The notes under the pieces: generated by a model
Database searches by the model: none
What the model was told of the DNA's origin: nothing
The model's input: only the letters and a program-made list of their open reading frames with translations
Assembly (NCBI RefSeq): GCF_024346755.1
Contig: NZ_AP024861.1
Coordinates: 2,852,001-2,916,000 of the forward strand
Reading direction: 5' to 3'
DNA length: 64,000 nucleotides
Source: Vibrio aerogenes
Lineage (GTDB): Bacteria > Pseudomonadota > Gammaproteobacteria > Enterobacterales > Vibrionaceae
Shown: positions 46,532 to 57,260 of the stretch, piece by piece
How positions within the stretch are numbered: the first letter of the stretch is position 1
How the letters are laid out: the number at the start of each line of letters is the position of its first letter
Program-made: the position numbers and the translations under genes

Positions 46532-47485
46532 TTACAGTTTATCAGCACGCAGCCCGGACAAAACTCTCTCAAGCTCCGGGGACATCGGAGCCTGAATGCT
46601 CATAGTTTGCTCCTCCCGTGGGTGAACAAACCGGATATGCGCCGCATGCAAAAATAACCGGTTGAGACCAAATCGTCTTGTATAAGCGTCAAATCTGGGA
46701 TCGCCATATCGGTCATCCCAGGCTATGGGGTGACCCATATATTGGGTATGCACCCTGATCTGATGTGTTCTTCCGGTAACCGGACTCGCCTGAATGAGTG
46801 TTGCCTGCTTAAAAGTCTCAATAATTTTAAAGCGGGTTTCCGAAGCTTTTCCCTGCGCATTCACTCTGACAATACTGTTTTGTTCATTCTTCAACAGAGG
46901 TGCAGTCACAGATTTACATCCAGGTTTCCAATTCCCCATGACCAGAGCATAGTAATACTTTTGAACTGTTTTATCTCTGAACTGAGCCTGCAAATAACGC
47001 AGTGCCGAACGTTTTTTGGCGACCAGCAAAATCCCGGAGGTATCCCGGTCAATCCGGTGAACCAGCTCAAGAAAACGCGCCTGTGGCCTGAGCACTCTTA
47101 ATGCTTCAATGACACCAAACTTTAACCCGCTCCCACCATGTACGGCAGTACCTGAAGGCTTATTCAGAACCAGTAAATGATCGTCTTCATGTAAAATACA
47201 ATGTTCCAGCTCCGCAACTTTATCAAGCTTTGCACTGACAGGCGCAACACCGGACTCCTGCTGTTCAACCGTCACAGGCGGAATACGGACTACATCACCA
47301 GCTGACAACTTATACTCAGGCTTAATTCGCTTTTTGTTGACCCGGACTTCACCCTTTCTGAGTATCCGGTATACGACGCTCTTAGGGACGCTTTTCAGCT
47401 GATTACGCAGGAAGTTATCGATACGCTGTCCAGACATATCGTCATCGATATCAACAAACCGGACTTGTGTTTTCATTTCACTCAT
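46532..47485 (-). CDS. rluC: 23S rRNA pseudouridine synthase RluC
   Basis: Forms pseudouridine at positions 955, 2504 and 2580 of 23S rRNA in E. coli. It has an N-terminal S4 domain (about 15-80, GQRIDNFLRNQLKSVPKS) and a RluA-type catalytic domain with the Asp in LVHRIDRDTSG. I start at MSEMKTQ (47485), giving 317 residues; ATGs at 47512 and 47476 are alternatives. It is divergent from rne, as in E. coli. Confidence 0.93.
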   Translation of the reverse strand: MSEMKTQVRFVDIDDDMSGQRIDNFLRNQLKSVPKSVVYRILRKGEVRVNKKRIKPEYKLSAGDVVRIPPVTVEQQESGVAPVSAKLDKVAELEHCILHEDDHLLVLNKPSGTAVHGGSGLKFGVIEALRVLRPQARFLELVHRIDRDTSGILLVAKKRSALRYLQAQFRDKTVQKYYYALVMGNWKPGCKSVTAPLLKNEQNSIVRVNAQGKASETRFKIIETFKQATLIQASPVTGRTHQIRVHTQYMGHPIAWDDRYGDPRFDAYTRRFGLNRLFLHAAHIRFVHPREEQTMSIQAPMSPELERVLSGLRADKL

Positions 47486-48109
47486 TAAAATACTTTTTCT
47501 GCTAAAGTTCACCAGAAGTAATTATTATGGAATAAAAAATAGTCATTTCATCCGCATATACAGAATAAAAATGGTGAATTATATTTATTGACGAAGTCTT
47601 ATTGTACCTGTAAATGCGAATGAATTCATTATGAAGAACATCGTACCAGCATCAATTCTGCTGAAAGCAACAAATTCTTAAGGAATCTCAGCTGATTCCT
47701 TCTGAGTTTCGCATTTATTTTTTATCAAGCAGATTGCTGAAATCTGTAGCCACTGCTATAGTTCATAGCTGCAATAGAAAAACTGGAGGCAGATCATTTT
47801 ATGTCGCCGTTTTTCTGAGCAGTTTATGAGTAGATAACCAGAATTTCATGTATGCAGCAAATGGCGTAAGACATACAATACCGGTATTGCCTGTTGCCTG
47901 GCAATTCTGTCTTTCATGTTGAGTATTCACCGTTATTACGGTTCATGAATAATGATAATTGACGTTATTTGTGAAGACTGATGTGTCTTTTGGAGCATCC
48001 CTTCCAGCCGAGAGGCTGTATTTACAGTCATGGGATCAGACACCATGAAAGATATCCGGCAACAGAAAAGTGGTAAAACATTACAAAAAATACAACGAGA
48101 TTTTTATAA
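47486..48109 (+). promoter_or_regulatory. rne 5' leader with rne5-like element
   Basis: About 620 bases between rluC and rne. Near the rne start there is a nested structure: GTGTCT (47983-47988) with AGACAC (48038-48043), ATCCC (47997-48001) with GGGAT (48032-48036), and CAGCC-GAGA-GGCTG (48005-48018). In enterobacteria RNase E binds such a leader and degrades its own mRNA. I recognise the style and position rather than an exact match. The rest of the region should hold the promoters of rne and rluC; no gene was found. Confidence 0.6.
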
Positions 48110-51097
48110 ATGAAAAGAATGTTAATTAACGCAACTCAGAAAGAAGAGTTGCGTGTTGCGCTGGTCGATGGCCAGCGACTTTTCGATTTGGACATCGAAA
48201 GCCCTGGATATGAGTCAAAAAAAGCAAACATCTATAAAGGCCGGATTACAAGAGTTGAACCGAGTCTTGAAGCTGCTTTTGTTGACTATGGTGCAGAAAG
48301 ACACGGATTTCTTCCTCTTAAAGAAGTTTCAAAAGAATATTTCCCTGAAGGTTATACCTATCAGGGTCGTCCAAGTATTAAAGAAGTCCTGAGTGAAGGA
48401 CAAGAAGTCATCATTCAGATAGAGAAAGAAGAACGGGGCAGCAAAGGAGCCGCTCTGACGACTTTTATTTCTCTTGCCGGTAGCTATCTTGTTTTGATGC
48501 CAAATAATCCACGGGCGGGAGGAATTTCACGCAGGATTGAAGGCGATGAACGCACGCAGCTAAAAGAAGCACTCAGCTCTCTCGATTTACCTCAGGGTAT
48601 GGGATTAATTGTCAGGACAGCCGGTGTTGGAAAAAGTGCTGAAGAACTCGACTGGGACCTGAATGTCCTGCTCAATCACTGGAATGCAATTAAGCAGGCA
48701 GCAAATTCTAATCCTGCACCATTTCTTATCCATCAGGAAAGTAACGTCATTGTCAGAGCCATCCGCGACTACCTGCGGCGTGATATTGGTGAAATTCTGA
48801 TTGATAGTAATACCATCTATGAGCGGGCTTTAAGCCATATACGTCTTGTCCGTCCTGATTTTATCAACAGAGTTAAGCGGTATGAAGGTGAAGTACCGCT
48901 GTTCAGTCATTATCAAATCGAAAGCCAGATTGAATCTGCTTTTCAGCGTGAAGTCCGGTTACCTTCCGGTGGTTCCATCGTGATTGATCCCACCGAAGCA
49001 CTGACTTCAATCGATATCAACTCAGCCCGTTCAACCAAAGGCGGAGATATCGAAGAAACAGCACTCAATACAAACCTGGAAGCTGCGGATGAAATTGCAA
49101 GACAGCTCCGCCTGCGTGATTTAGGTGGATTAGTCGTTATCGATTTTATTGATATGACGCCTGTTCGCCATCAGCGAGAAGTAGAAAACAGATTACGCGA
49201 TGCCGTCCGTATGGACAGAGCCAGAGTTCAGATTGGCCGGATTTCCAGGTTTGGGCTGCTGGAAATGTCACGTCAGCGTTTAAGTCCATCACTCGCTGAG
49301 GCCAGCCACCATATCTGTCCCCGCTGTTCAGGAACCGGAGTAGTCAGGGATAATGAGTCACTGGCTCTTTCTGTTTTGCGTCTCATTGAAGAGGAAGCGC
49401 TGAAAGATAACACATCACAGGTGCTGGCTGTTGTTCCTGTTTCTATCGCGTCTTATCTTCTGAACGAAAAACGACGCTCAGTCAATCATATTGAACGCAT
49501 TCAGGATGTAAAAATCACTGTTGTACCAAACTCTGATATGGAAACGCCTCATTTTGAAGTGATTCGGATCAGAGAAGGCGAAGAGCAGGATATCTTGTCT
49601 TATCTTGTTCCCAAGCGACTGGATGACATCCGGGAAACCGAAAACAAAGAAATTACAGAAGTTGAAGTAAAACCTAAACGTATTGAAGAACCGGTATTGA
49701 AAGGTTTTGCAGCATCACCAGCGTCTGCCTCGAGCGCTACTCCTGTCGCACCACAGCCGTCTCAGCCAGAACAACAACCTGGATTTATCAGCCGGGCTCT
49801 GAAAGCAATTGGCCGCTTCTTCTCAGGCTCATCTGATGTTCCTGAAACAAAAGAAGAGAATGATAAAAAGCCAGAGCAAAAACGACAGACTGAACAACCA
49901 GAAGGTCATAATAAACCCCGGAGAAACCGGGACAGAAATAACCAGCGTAAAAAAACACGTCAACCTCAGACTAATGCCAATAATAAGTCTGAGACTGATG
50001 GCAAAAAACAGTCCCAGCCGCAACCTGTAACTGAGAAAAAGCAAAAACCTCGTCGCGCAAAAGATGATAAGCAGAACAAACGTAATGCTTCTCCTCAGCT
50101 TGCCGAAGAAGGCCAAAAGATTGCACAGGAAGCCCAGGCAGAAAAGCCCGAACAGAAGAACAAATCTTCTGTTGCGAAAGAACGAAGAAAGCAAAGAAAG
50201 CTGACGAAGAAAGTTCGTCTTCAAACTCAGGAAGACTTGCCATCTGAAACAAATGAAGTGCAATCATTACCTGAACAAGCTGTCCCTGCAGTAAATCAGG
50301 CGGAGGCTGATGTTACACCAGCCGTTGAGACGCCAGCGACTCCGGTGAAGCCTGAAGCAGATAAAGATAAAGAAGAGGGTGTAAAACAGCGCCGGAATCG
50401 CCGGTCTCCACGACACTTACGTGCAAATGGACAAAGACGTCGACGAGGTCGTGAACGCAGACCAAATCCATTCCGGTTAAGAAAAGGTGGGGTTGCATCC
50501 CCGGAAATGGCAATGGGTAAAGTGATGCCAAGATATGGTTTGCAAACCAATTCCCGGCCTTCCGCTGTAGAGGAGCATTCATCCGAAAAAGCTAAAGCAT
50601 ATTCTGCAGTCAGGAGTGGTGTTGCCTTCCCTGAAATGGCAATGGGTAAAATTGTTATCCGAAACAGCTATGCTGAAACAGAACAACCTGCTGCTGAAAA
50701 ACCTGTCTTGCAGGCCACAGCACTTTCACCAGCTTCTGTCACCGAATCAGAGAGTTTAGTGAAGGAAGTGCCGCTTGAGACTGTTGCCGATGTGACATTG
50801 CCTGAAAAAACAGTCAGTTCAACATCATCTGCTCAGGTGAAAGCAGAGGAAAAACTTTCTGAAGAAGTGACCAAACCGGTTGAACAGGAAAAGCTTTTAG
50901 TCAAAGCAGTCAAAGGCCATGCCTATTCACCAATGACGAAAGCCCCGGGTAATGGTGAGATGAGCCCAATATCGCTAGAAGCAGCACCGTTCAGGCAGTC
51001 TCGCTATCAGCCAAAAGGTGGGGGCAGCCATGCTGCAACAAACCAGGCAGGCTCAGATATGACGAAACCTTTTCTGAGTGATGCATCTTTGTCATAG
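48110..51097 (+). CDS. rne: ribonuclease E
   Basis: Essential endoribonuclease of 995 residues and scaffold of the RNA degradosome. The catalytic half has an S1 domain (about 37-125), metal-binding D302 and D345, and the Zn-link C403/C406 (CPRCSG). The scaffold half has an amphipathic membrane-targeting helix ([15 protein letters not shown], about 560-575) and Arg/Lys-rich RNA-binding tracts (about 590-705 and 755-785). Two copies of a V-A-[SF]-PEMAMGK motif lie at about 795-805 and 838-848. A terminal segment with SPMTKAPG resembles the PNPase-binding end. The ribosome binding site is weak, as in E. coli. A strong terminator follows. Confidence 0.96.
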   Translation: MKRMLINATQKEELRVALVDGQRLFDLDIESPGYESKKANIYKGRITRVEPSLEAAFVDYGAERHGFLPLKEVSKEYFPEGYTYQGRPSIKEVLSEGQEVIIQIEKEERGSKGAALTTFISLAGSYLVLMPNNPRAGGISRRIEGDERTQLKEALSSLDLPQGMGLIVRTAGVGKSAEELDWDLNVLLNHWNAIKQAANSNPAPFLIHQESNVIVRAIRDYLRRDIGEILIDSNTIYERALSHIRLVRPDFINRVKRYEGEVPLFSHYQIESQIESAFQREVRLPSGGSIVIDPTEALTSIDINSARSTKGGDIEETALNTNLEAADEIARQLRLRDLGGLVVIDFIDMTPVRHQREVENRLRDAVRMDRARVQIGRISRFGLLEMSRQRLSPSLAEASHHICPRCSGTGVVRDNESLALSVLRLIEEEALKDNTSQVLAVVPVSIASYLLNEKRRSVNHIERIQDVKITVVPNSDMETPHFEVIRIREGEEQDILSYLVPKRLDDIRETENKEITEVEVKPKRIEEPVLKGFAASPASASSATPVAPQPSQPEQQPGFISRALKAIGRFFSGSSDVPETKEENDKKPEQKRQTEQPEGHNKPRRNRDRNNQRKKTRQPQTNANNKSETDGKKQSQPQPVTEKKQKPRRAKDDKQNKRNASPQLAEEGQKIAQEAQAEKPEQKNKSSVAKERRKQRKLTKKVRLQTQEDLPSETNEVQSLPEQAVPAVNQAEADVTPAVETPATPVKPEADKDKEEGVKQRRNRRSPRHLRANGQRRRRGRERRPNPFRLRKGGVASPEMAMGKVMPRYGLQTNSRPSAVEEHSSEKAKAYSAVRSGVAFPEMAMGKIVIRNSYAETEQPAAEKPVLQATALSPASVTESESLVKEVPLETVADVTLPEKTVSSTSSAQVKAEEKLSEEVTKPVEQEKLLVKAVKGHAYSPMTKAPGNGEMSPISLEAAPFRQSRYQPKGGGSHAATNQAGSDMTKPFLSDASLS

Positions 51098-51118
51098 ACA
51101 AATGATTGTTATCCCTAA

Positions 51119-51153
51119 AAAGGAGCTGTCACAATGGCAGCTCCTTTTTTTAT
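51119..51153 (+). terminator. intrinsic terminator of rne
   Basis: AAAGGAGCTG/CAGCTCCTTT 10-bp perfect stem, 9-base loop and a run of T. Confidence 0.92.
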
Positions 51154-51343
51154 GGCTTACAGACAGAATTTCACTGCAATAAAAATGTTACTGTTTCATT
51201 CTTGAACTTAATCACACTTTTCTGTAGCATTCGCCAACTTATGCCGATCTCTGACTATCGTTAATACTGTTATTCATTAGTCATACAGTGGTTTAACCCG
51301 AAAGTGTCGGTCTTTAGCCTAGTTATCATCAAAAGTAATTATC

Positions 51344-52903
51344 ATGCTTGAATTCCCGAATTCTTCAAAATTTTCAGTAAAAAATGACGTATTGTCCGGC
51401 CTGACAGTTGCCCTGGCACTGGTCCCAGAAGCTGTCGCTTTTGCATTTGTTGCCGGGGTTGATCCCATGGTTGGGCTGTATGCCGCGTTTATCGTCGGAT
51501 TAATCACTTCTGTTTTTGGTGGCCGGCCAGGCATGATTTCTGGTGCAACTGGCGCTATGGCTGTGGTTATGGTCAGCCTTGTCTCTGCTCATGGCGTAGA
51601 ATATCTGTTTGCCACCATATTCTTTGCAGGCATCCTGCAAATCACTGCGGGATTGCTCCGTTTGGGGAAATTTATCCGGATGGTCCCCTCCCCGGTTATG
51701 ATTGGTTTTGTTAATGGGTTGGCAATTGTCATTTTTCTTGCTCAGTTAGGTCAGTTTAAAATGCCTCAGATCGATGGCACCCTGAACTGGCTTCCGGGTG
51801 ATCAAATGCTGCTCATGCTGGGTTTAGTTGCCTTGACAATGGCTATCATTTTCTTTCTCCCTAAACTAACAACAGCGGTGCCTTCATCGTTAGCTGCCAT
51901 TGTTATCGTTACTTTGCTGGTGCAGGGGCTGGATTTAGAAACAAGAACTGTGGTCGATTTTCTGCACACAATGTCAAATGATGCTTCAGCAACCTTAGCT
52001 GGCACATTACCTACATTTTCGATTCCTCAGGTCCCTGTCAATCTGGAAACACTCAAGATTATCCTGCCATACGCTGCAATTCTGGCCGCAATCGGACTGA
52101 TTGAATCGCTGTTGACCCTGACGGTTTTGGATGAAATGACCAATACCCGTGGACAATCAAATCGTGAATGTGTCGGACAGGGACTAGCTAATATTACCTG
52201 TTCCGTATTTGGTGCAATGGGTGGCTGTGCCATGATTGGACAATCAATGATTAACATTAATTCGGGTGGCCGGGGCCGCTTGTCCGGTATTACCGCAGCC
52301 ACTATGTTACTTGTATTTATCCTTTTTGCTTCTTCCCTGATTGAAATGATCCCATTAGCAGCTCTGGTTGGTGTGATGTTTATGGTCGTTATCGGAACAT
52401 TCGAATGGGCAACCTTTAAACTTGCCCGCAGAGTGCCAAAGAAAGACTTCTTTGTGATTATTCTCGTCACTGTAGTCACTGTCTTCACAGATCTCGCTAT
52501 TGCAGTCGCCATCGGTGTCATCGCATCCGCACTTATGTTTGCATGGGACCATGCCAAACATATTTACGCAACGAGCAAGACAAACGAGGATGGCTCTAAA
52601 GAGTATATGGTACACGGCCCAATATTCTTTGGTTCTGCTGCAAATTTCCTTGAGTTGTTTGACGCTTATAACGATCCTGAACATGTCATCGTCGATTTTG
52701 CTCAATCAAGGGTCACGGATCATTCTGCGATTGAAGCAATTGAAACTCTGGCAGACAGATACAACAATGTTGGTAAAACTCTACACCTCAAACACCTGAG
52801 TCAGGATTGCCGGAAATTGCTCCATAAAGCAGGCAGCCTGGTAGAAATTAACGTCAAAGAAGATCCAACATATAAAGTTGCAACTGATGTCCTTGCCGGA
52901 TAA
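51344..52903 (+). CDS. SulP family anion transporter
   Basis: Inner-membrane transporter of 519 residues with about 12 helices followed by a cytoplasmic STAS domain (about 420-510). The first helices carry the SulP signature region [23 protein letters not shown]. SulP members move sulfate, bicarbonate or dicarboxylates; the substrate cannot be fixed here. The gene is isolated, with no sulfate-assimilation or carbonic anhydrase neighbour. No clear ribosome binding site precedes the ATG. It converges with adhE on a shared terminator. Confidence 0.88.
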   Translation: MLEFPNSSKFSVKNDVLSGLTVALALVPEAVAFAFVAGVDPMVGLYAAFIVGLITSVFGGRPGMISGATGAMAVVMVSLVSAHGVEYLFATIFFAGILQITAGLLRLGKFIRMVPSPVMIGFVNGLAIVIFLAQLGQFKMPQIDGTLNWLPGDQMLLMLGLVALTMAIIFFLPKLTTAVPSSLAAIVIVTLLVQGLDLETRTVVDFLHTMSNDASATLAGTLPTFSIPQVPVNLETLKIILPYAAILAAIGLIESLLTLTVLDEMTNTRGQSNRECVGQGLANITCSVFGAMGGCAMIGQSMININSGGRGRLSGITAATMLLVFILFASSLIEMIPLAALVGVMFMVVIGTFEWATFKLARRVPKKDFFVIILVTVVTVFTDLAIAVAIGVIASALMFAWDHAKHIYATSKTNEDGSKEYMVHGPIFFGSAANFLELFDAYNDPEHVIVDFAQSRVTDHSAIEAIETLADRYNNVGKTLHLKHLSQDCRKLLHKAGSLVEINVKEDPTYKVATDVLAG

Positions 52904-52953
52904 TAAATTGAGTTGTTTATTTTAGAGAAATGTATAATCGAATCCCGGTGATA

Positions 52954-52990
52954 AAAAAAACCTCCAACATACGGTTGGAGGTTTTTTTAT
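52954..52990. terminator. bidirectional terminator, SulP gene / adhE
   Basis: ACCTCCAAC/GTTGGAGGT stem with 5-base loop, seven A residues on the left and seven T residues on the right. It serves both convergent genes. Confidence 0.93.
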
Positions 52991-53004
52991 ATTCAACTAA
53001 AAAC

Positions 53005-55710
53005 TTAGCTTACAGCTTTTTGTTTTTTAGATGGAGCCTTTTTATCCGCTGACTTCATCTGATCAGATTTCTTCTTTATAACAGTTGTCCCCTCAAATGT
53101 TTCACCTTCAACAAAGGCATCACCGTAATAAGAAGTTCTCAGCACCTCTTTCAGTTCACTGATTAAAGGATAACGTGGGTTTGCACCAGTACACTGATCA
53201 TCAAACGCATCGACAGAAAGTTGATCCAGCTGGGCTTCAAAATCAGCTTCAGATACACCAGCTTCTTTAATTGATTTTGGAATATCTAAATCAGTTTTCA
53301 GCTCATCCAACCATGTCAGTAAACGCTCAATTTTCTGTGCTGTATGATCGCCTGGTTGCGTCAGTTCAAGATGGTCAGCAACTTCAGCATAACGGCGACG
53401 CGCCTGAGGACGGTCATACTGAGAGAATGCAGTTTGCTTCGTTGGGTTATCATTTGCATTGTAACGAACAACGTTTGAGATAAGCAGAGCATTTGCCAAA
53501 CCATGCGGCAGATGGAACGCATTACCAATTTTGTGAGCCATTGAGTGACATACACCCAGGAATGCATTCGCAAATGCAATACCAGCAATTGTCGCTGCAT
53601 TGTGAACTTTTTCACGGGCAATCGGATCATTCGCACCATTGGCGTAACTTGATGGCAGGTACTCTTTCAGTAATTTCAAAGCCTGAAGTGCCTGACCATC
53701 AGAATACTCGTTCGCAAGCACCGAAACATAAGCTTCAAGTGCGTGTGTCACCGCGTCATATCCACCAAATGCAGTCAGAGACTTCGGCATATTCATGACA
53801 AGGTTTGCATCAACAATGGCCATTTGAGGTGTTAACTCATAATCAGCTAGTGGGTACTTGGCACCGGTATTATCATCAGTCACAACGGCAAATGGCGTGA
53901 CTTCAGAGCCTGTACCTGAAGTTGTTGTAATACATACCAACTCAGCTTTTTGACCCATTTTAGGGAACTTATAGATACGCTTACGAATATCCATAAAGCG
54001 CATTGCCAGCTCTTCAAAGTGAGTTTCAGGATGCTCATACATCACCCACATGATTTTTGCAGCATCCATTGGTGAACCACCACCAAGCGCGAGAATCACA
54101 TCTGGCTGGTAACTGCGCATGATCTCAGCACCTTTTTGCACAATAGACAGCGTTGGGTCAGCTTCCACATCGAAGAAAGTCTGAACTTCCATTCCCAGAG
54201 ATTTCAGTAAATCAACGATTTCATCAGCATAGCCGTTGTTGAACAGGAAGCGGTCAGTCACAAGGAATGCACGTTTTTTACCTTCTAAATCACCCAAAGC
54301 AACAGGGAGACTACCACGACGGAAGTAAATTGATTTAGGTAATTTATGCCATAACATATTTTCAGCTCGCTTAGCTACAATCTTTTTATTGATAAGATGT
54401 TTAGGACCAACGTTCTCAGAGATAGAGTTACCACCCCATGAACCACAACCCAGAGTCAAAGACGGCGCAACGTTAAAGTTGTACAGGTCTCCGATACCAC
54501 CATGTGTTGTTGGAATATTGATCAGGATACGAGCTGTTTTCAGTTTATCGCCAAAATAGCGGATACGATCTTTGTTTTTGTCCTGGTCAGTATAAAGACC
54601 TGAAGTATGGCCGATACCACCAATTTCAACCATTGTCACAGCCTGTGCGACTGCATCTTCGAAATCATCAGCACAGAACATGCCTAATGTAGGAGAAAGT
54701 TTTTCATGAGCAAATGCATCATCGTAAGCAACTTTGCCAAGACCTTCACCAATTAATACTTTTGTGTCTGCCGGCACATTCACACCTGCCATTTCAGCAA
54801 TCGCAGTTGCTGGCTGGCCAACAATTTTAGCATTCAGTGCGCCATCAATTAACAGCACATTACGAACTTTATTGGCTTCTGCTTTTGAAAGTACATAGCC
54901 TTTGTGAGACGCGAAGCGTTTTTTCACTTCTTCATACACATCTTTTACAACAATAACTGCCTGTTCAGAGGCACAAACAACACCATTATCGAATGTTTTA
55001 GACATCAACACAGATGCAACTGCACGCTTAATATCTGCGGTTTCATCAATCACAACAGGAACGTTACCTGCACCGACCCCAATGGCTGGCTTACCTGATG
55101 AATAAGCGGCTTTCACCATACCAGGCCCGCCCGTTGCCAGAATCAAAGCAATGTCGTCATGTCTCATCAAAGCGTTAGAAAGCTCAACTGACGGTTGGTC
55201 AATCCAGCCGATAATGTCTTTTGGTGCACCTGCAGCGATTGCCGCTTCAAGAACCAGTTTTGCAGCATCATTCGTTGAGTTTTTTGCACGTGGGTGTGGA
55301 GAGAAAATAATACCGTTGCGTGTTTTCAAAGAAATAAGAGACTTAAAGATCGCAGTTGACGTTGGATTCGTTGTTGGCACGATACCACAGATAATACCGA
55401 CAGGTTCTGCAATCGTCATCGTACCCATGTTTTCATCTTCATCCAGTACACCGCAAGTCTGTTCATCTTTATACTTGTTGTAGATATACTCTGAAGCAAA
55501 ATGGTTTTTGATTACTTTATCCTCAACAATCCCCATTCCAGACTCCTCAACCGCTTGCTGGGCAAGAGGAATACGGGCCTGGTTCGCTGCCAAAGATGCT
55601 GCACGGAAGATTTTGTCAACTTTCTCCTGAGAGAAGGTTGCAAACTCAGCCTGAGCAGCCTTTACACGAAGGATGAGGGCATCAAGTTCAGCCAGATTAG
55701 TTACAGGCAT
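53005..55710 (-). CDS. adhE: bifunctional acetaldehyde-CoA/alcohol dehydrogenase
   Basis: Fermentative enzyme of 901 residues turning acetyl-CoA to ethanol with NADH, in spirosome filaments. The N-terminal aldehyde dehydrogenase half (1-440) has the catalytic Cys in GVVCASEQ. The C-terminal iron alcohol dehydrogenase half (about 455-870) has GGGSPMDAAK and the His ligands in CHSMAHKIG and HLPHGLAN. A Lys-rich tail of about 20 residues (DQMKSADKKAPSKKQK) ends the protein. AGGAG precedes the ATG by eight bases. It is monocistronic, with a terminator just downstream. Confidence 0.96.
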   Translation of the reverse strand: MPVTNLAELDALILRVKAAQAEFATFSQEKVDKIFRAASLAANQARIPLAQQAVEESGMGIVEDKVIKNHFASEYIYNKYKDEQTCGVLDEDENMGTMTIAEPVGIICGIVPTTNPTSTAIFKSLISLKTRNGIIFSPHPRAKNSTNDAAKLVLEAAIAAGAPKDIIGWIDQPSVELSNALMRHDDIALILATGGPGMVKAAYSSGKPAIGVGAGNVPVVIDETADIKRAVASVLMSKTFDNGVVCASEQAVIVVKDVYEEVKKRFASHKGYVLSKAEANKVRNVLLIDGALNAKIVGQPATAIAEMAGVNVPADTKVLIGEGLGKVAYDDAFAHEKLSPTLGMFCADDFEDAVAQAVTMVEIGGIGHTSGLYTDQDKNKDRIRYFGDKLKTARILINIPTTHGGIGDLYNFNVAPSLTLGCGSWGGNSISENVGPKHLINKKIVAKRAENMLWHKLPKSIYFRRGSLPVALGDLEGKKRAFLVTDRFLFNNGYADEIVDLLKSLGMEVQTFFDVEADPTLSIVQKGAEIMRSYQPDVILALGGGSPMDAAKIMWVMYEHPETHFEELAMRFMDIRKRIYKFPKMGQKAELVCITTTSGTGSEVTPFAVVTDDNTGAKYPLADYELTPQMAIVDANLVMNMPKSLTAFGGYDAVTHALEAYVSVLANEYSDGQALQALKLLKEYLPSSYANGANDPIAREKVHNAATIAGIAFANAFLGVCHSMAHKIGNAFHLPHGLANALLISNVVRYNANDNPTKQTAFSQYDRPQARRRYAEVADHLELTQPGDHTAQKIERLLTWLDELKTDLDIPKSIKEAGVSEADFEAQLDQLSVDAFDDQCTGANPRYPLISELKEVLRTSYYGDAFVEGETFEGTTVIKKKSDQMKSADKKAPSKKQKAVS

Positions 55711-56303
55711 AATGAATCTCCTAAATTAATAAAATGTTAAAAACTCTTTATTAAGGTTGTATCTCATGCCAAGTTGTAAAAAAAAACAAGTTAGCTAGTA
55801 ACAAGCTTAGTAAACAGCTTTCATCGATGAGTATAATCTTTCAAGTTTTGAAAACATTGACTCAGATCAGTTATAAAAAATTAATTCACCCCTCTAAAAA
55901 ATTAATCATTTAGCAGTAACAAAAACTAACACATTGATATATTTAATAAAAATATTCTTACTGTCTATTTTGTAACAATAATAAGAAAACTAAGCAGCAG
56001 AAGTTATTCTTACAGATAACAAAAACATACCCGATACAAATATTCAATAGTGAGACATAAATCACGTGCCACTCAAATTGCATCCATATTCAAATATAAT
56101 CCCACAAACATCCATGTTTTTTACAGGCGTAATTTTCATTTTTTTGATATGAATTCATGACATTTAACACAGCTCTGACCTGATTCAGGAGTCTCTCCTG
56201 TGTAACGCTCTGACAATAAAAACTGAATCAGATATGTTGACTCAATTCGTCTGATACATGAAGCTATTGAAAAACTGATCGCAAACTGTAATAACGACAA
56301 AAC
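55711..56303. promoter_or_regulatory. adhE upstream region with possible FNR site
   Basis: About 590 AT-rich bases between the divergent adhE and K+ channel genes. TTGACTCAGATCAG (55857-55870) has the FNR spacing with two mismatches from TTGATNNNNATCAA, plausible for an anaerobic gene but weak. No gene was found. Confidence 0.35.
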
Positions 56304-57158
56304 ATGGGTACTTCATCAATTAAGACACACCTGTACGTAATTATTTTCGGAACACATACGAAAGGTGGTAAGCTGTTTGATCTTTGTCTGATCATCACCA
56401 TATTGAGTTCCTTGCTCGTTCTGATACTGGAATCTATTCCGGATATGGATGTAAGCTGGCACAGAGAGCTTCGTTATCTGGAATATATTTTCACCGCATT
56501 ATTTACAGCGGAATACCTGCTAAGGTTATATTGCTCTCCCCGCCCCATGGCTTACGCAAAAAGCTTTTATGGTGTTATCGATTTGCTTGCTATTTTGCCA
56601 ACTTATCTGTCTTTTCTGTTTCCGGGCATTTCTTTCATGGGCGTCATTCGTCTGCTGAGGGTGATGAGAATATTCCGGATCCTGAAACTGGTCCGCTACC
56701 TGCAGGATTCAAATATATTATTAAAGTCATTATTAATGGCGAGACGAAAAATCTTAATATTTTTCAGTACGGTCAGTATTCTGGTCACAATATTTGGGGC
56801 AATGATCTACGTTATTGAAGGGCCTGAGCATGGCTTTACCAGCATTCCGACCAGTATCTACTGGGCAATCGTGACGATCACAACCGTTGGTTATGGTGAT
56901 GTTGTACCACAAACACCATTAGGTCAGGCTGTTGCTTCACTTACCATGCTGTTGGGATATTCAATCATTGCAGTTCCGACCGGAATCATTACAGCTGAAT
57001 TGAACAGAGAAATGAATACCCATCGACAGTTAGTCAAATGTCCCAACTGCTCTCTCGCAGGTCATGAGTCTGACGCACTCTATTGTAAACATTGTGGGAG
57101 TCAGTTAGCAGATCCGGACAAGCGGATTGTACCAGCGGCTTCTCAACATCAGATATAA
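56304..57158 (+). CDS. voltage-gated-type K+ channel with C-terminal zinc ribbon
   Basis: Six-helix ion channel subunit of 284 residues. The S4 segment has regularly spaced arginines and lysine (RLLRVMRIFRILKLVR, 116-131), so it may sense voltage. The pore selectivity filter is TVGYGD (194-199), specific for potassium. After the last helix, a cytoplasmic tail carries CPNC and CKHC (C246, C249, C261, C264), a zinc-ribbon-like module in place of the RCK domain of Kch. The ribosome binding site is weak. Physiological role unknown; the gene stands alone. Confidence 0.85.
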   Translation: MGTSSIKTHLYVIIFGTHTKGGKLFDLCLIITILSSLLVLILESIPDMDVSWHRELRYLEYIFTALFTAEYLLRLYCSPRPMAYAKSFYGVIDLLAILPTYLSFLFPGISFMGVIRLLRVMRIFRILKLVRYLQDSNILLKSLLMARRKILIFFSTVSILVTIFGAMIYVIEGPEHGFTSIPTSIYWAIVTITTVGYGDVVPQTPLGQAVASLTMLLGYSIIAVPTGIITAELNREMNTHRQLVKCPNCSLAGHESDALYCKHCGSQLADPDKRIVPAASQHQI

Positions 57159-57199
57159 CAGATATATCCAGTGGTGATATCAAGTTCAGGTAAAACAAA

Positions 57200-57225
57200 A
57201 AAGGTATCTTTAACAAGATACCTTT
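57200..57225. terminator. bidirectional terminator, K+ channel gene / asd
   Basis: AAAGGTATCTT/AAGATACCTTT 11-bp perfect stem with a TAAC loop between convergent genes; A-rich on the left, CTCTT on the right. Confidence 0.75.
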
Positions 57226-57260
57226 CTCTTCTTAATTGATATACTGAAAACAGCTTCTCA

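Noticed and set aside
49829..50263. Minus-strand ORFs of 144 and 98 aa inside rne
   Set aside because: They are antisense to the low-complexity Lys/Gln/Glu-rich scaffold of RNase E, which leaves long open frames by composition.
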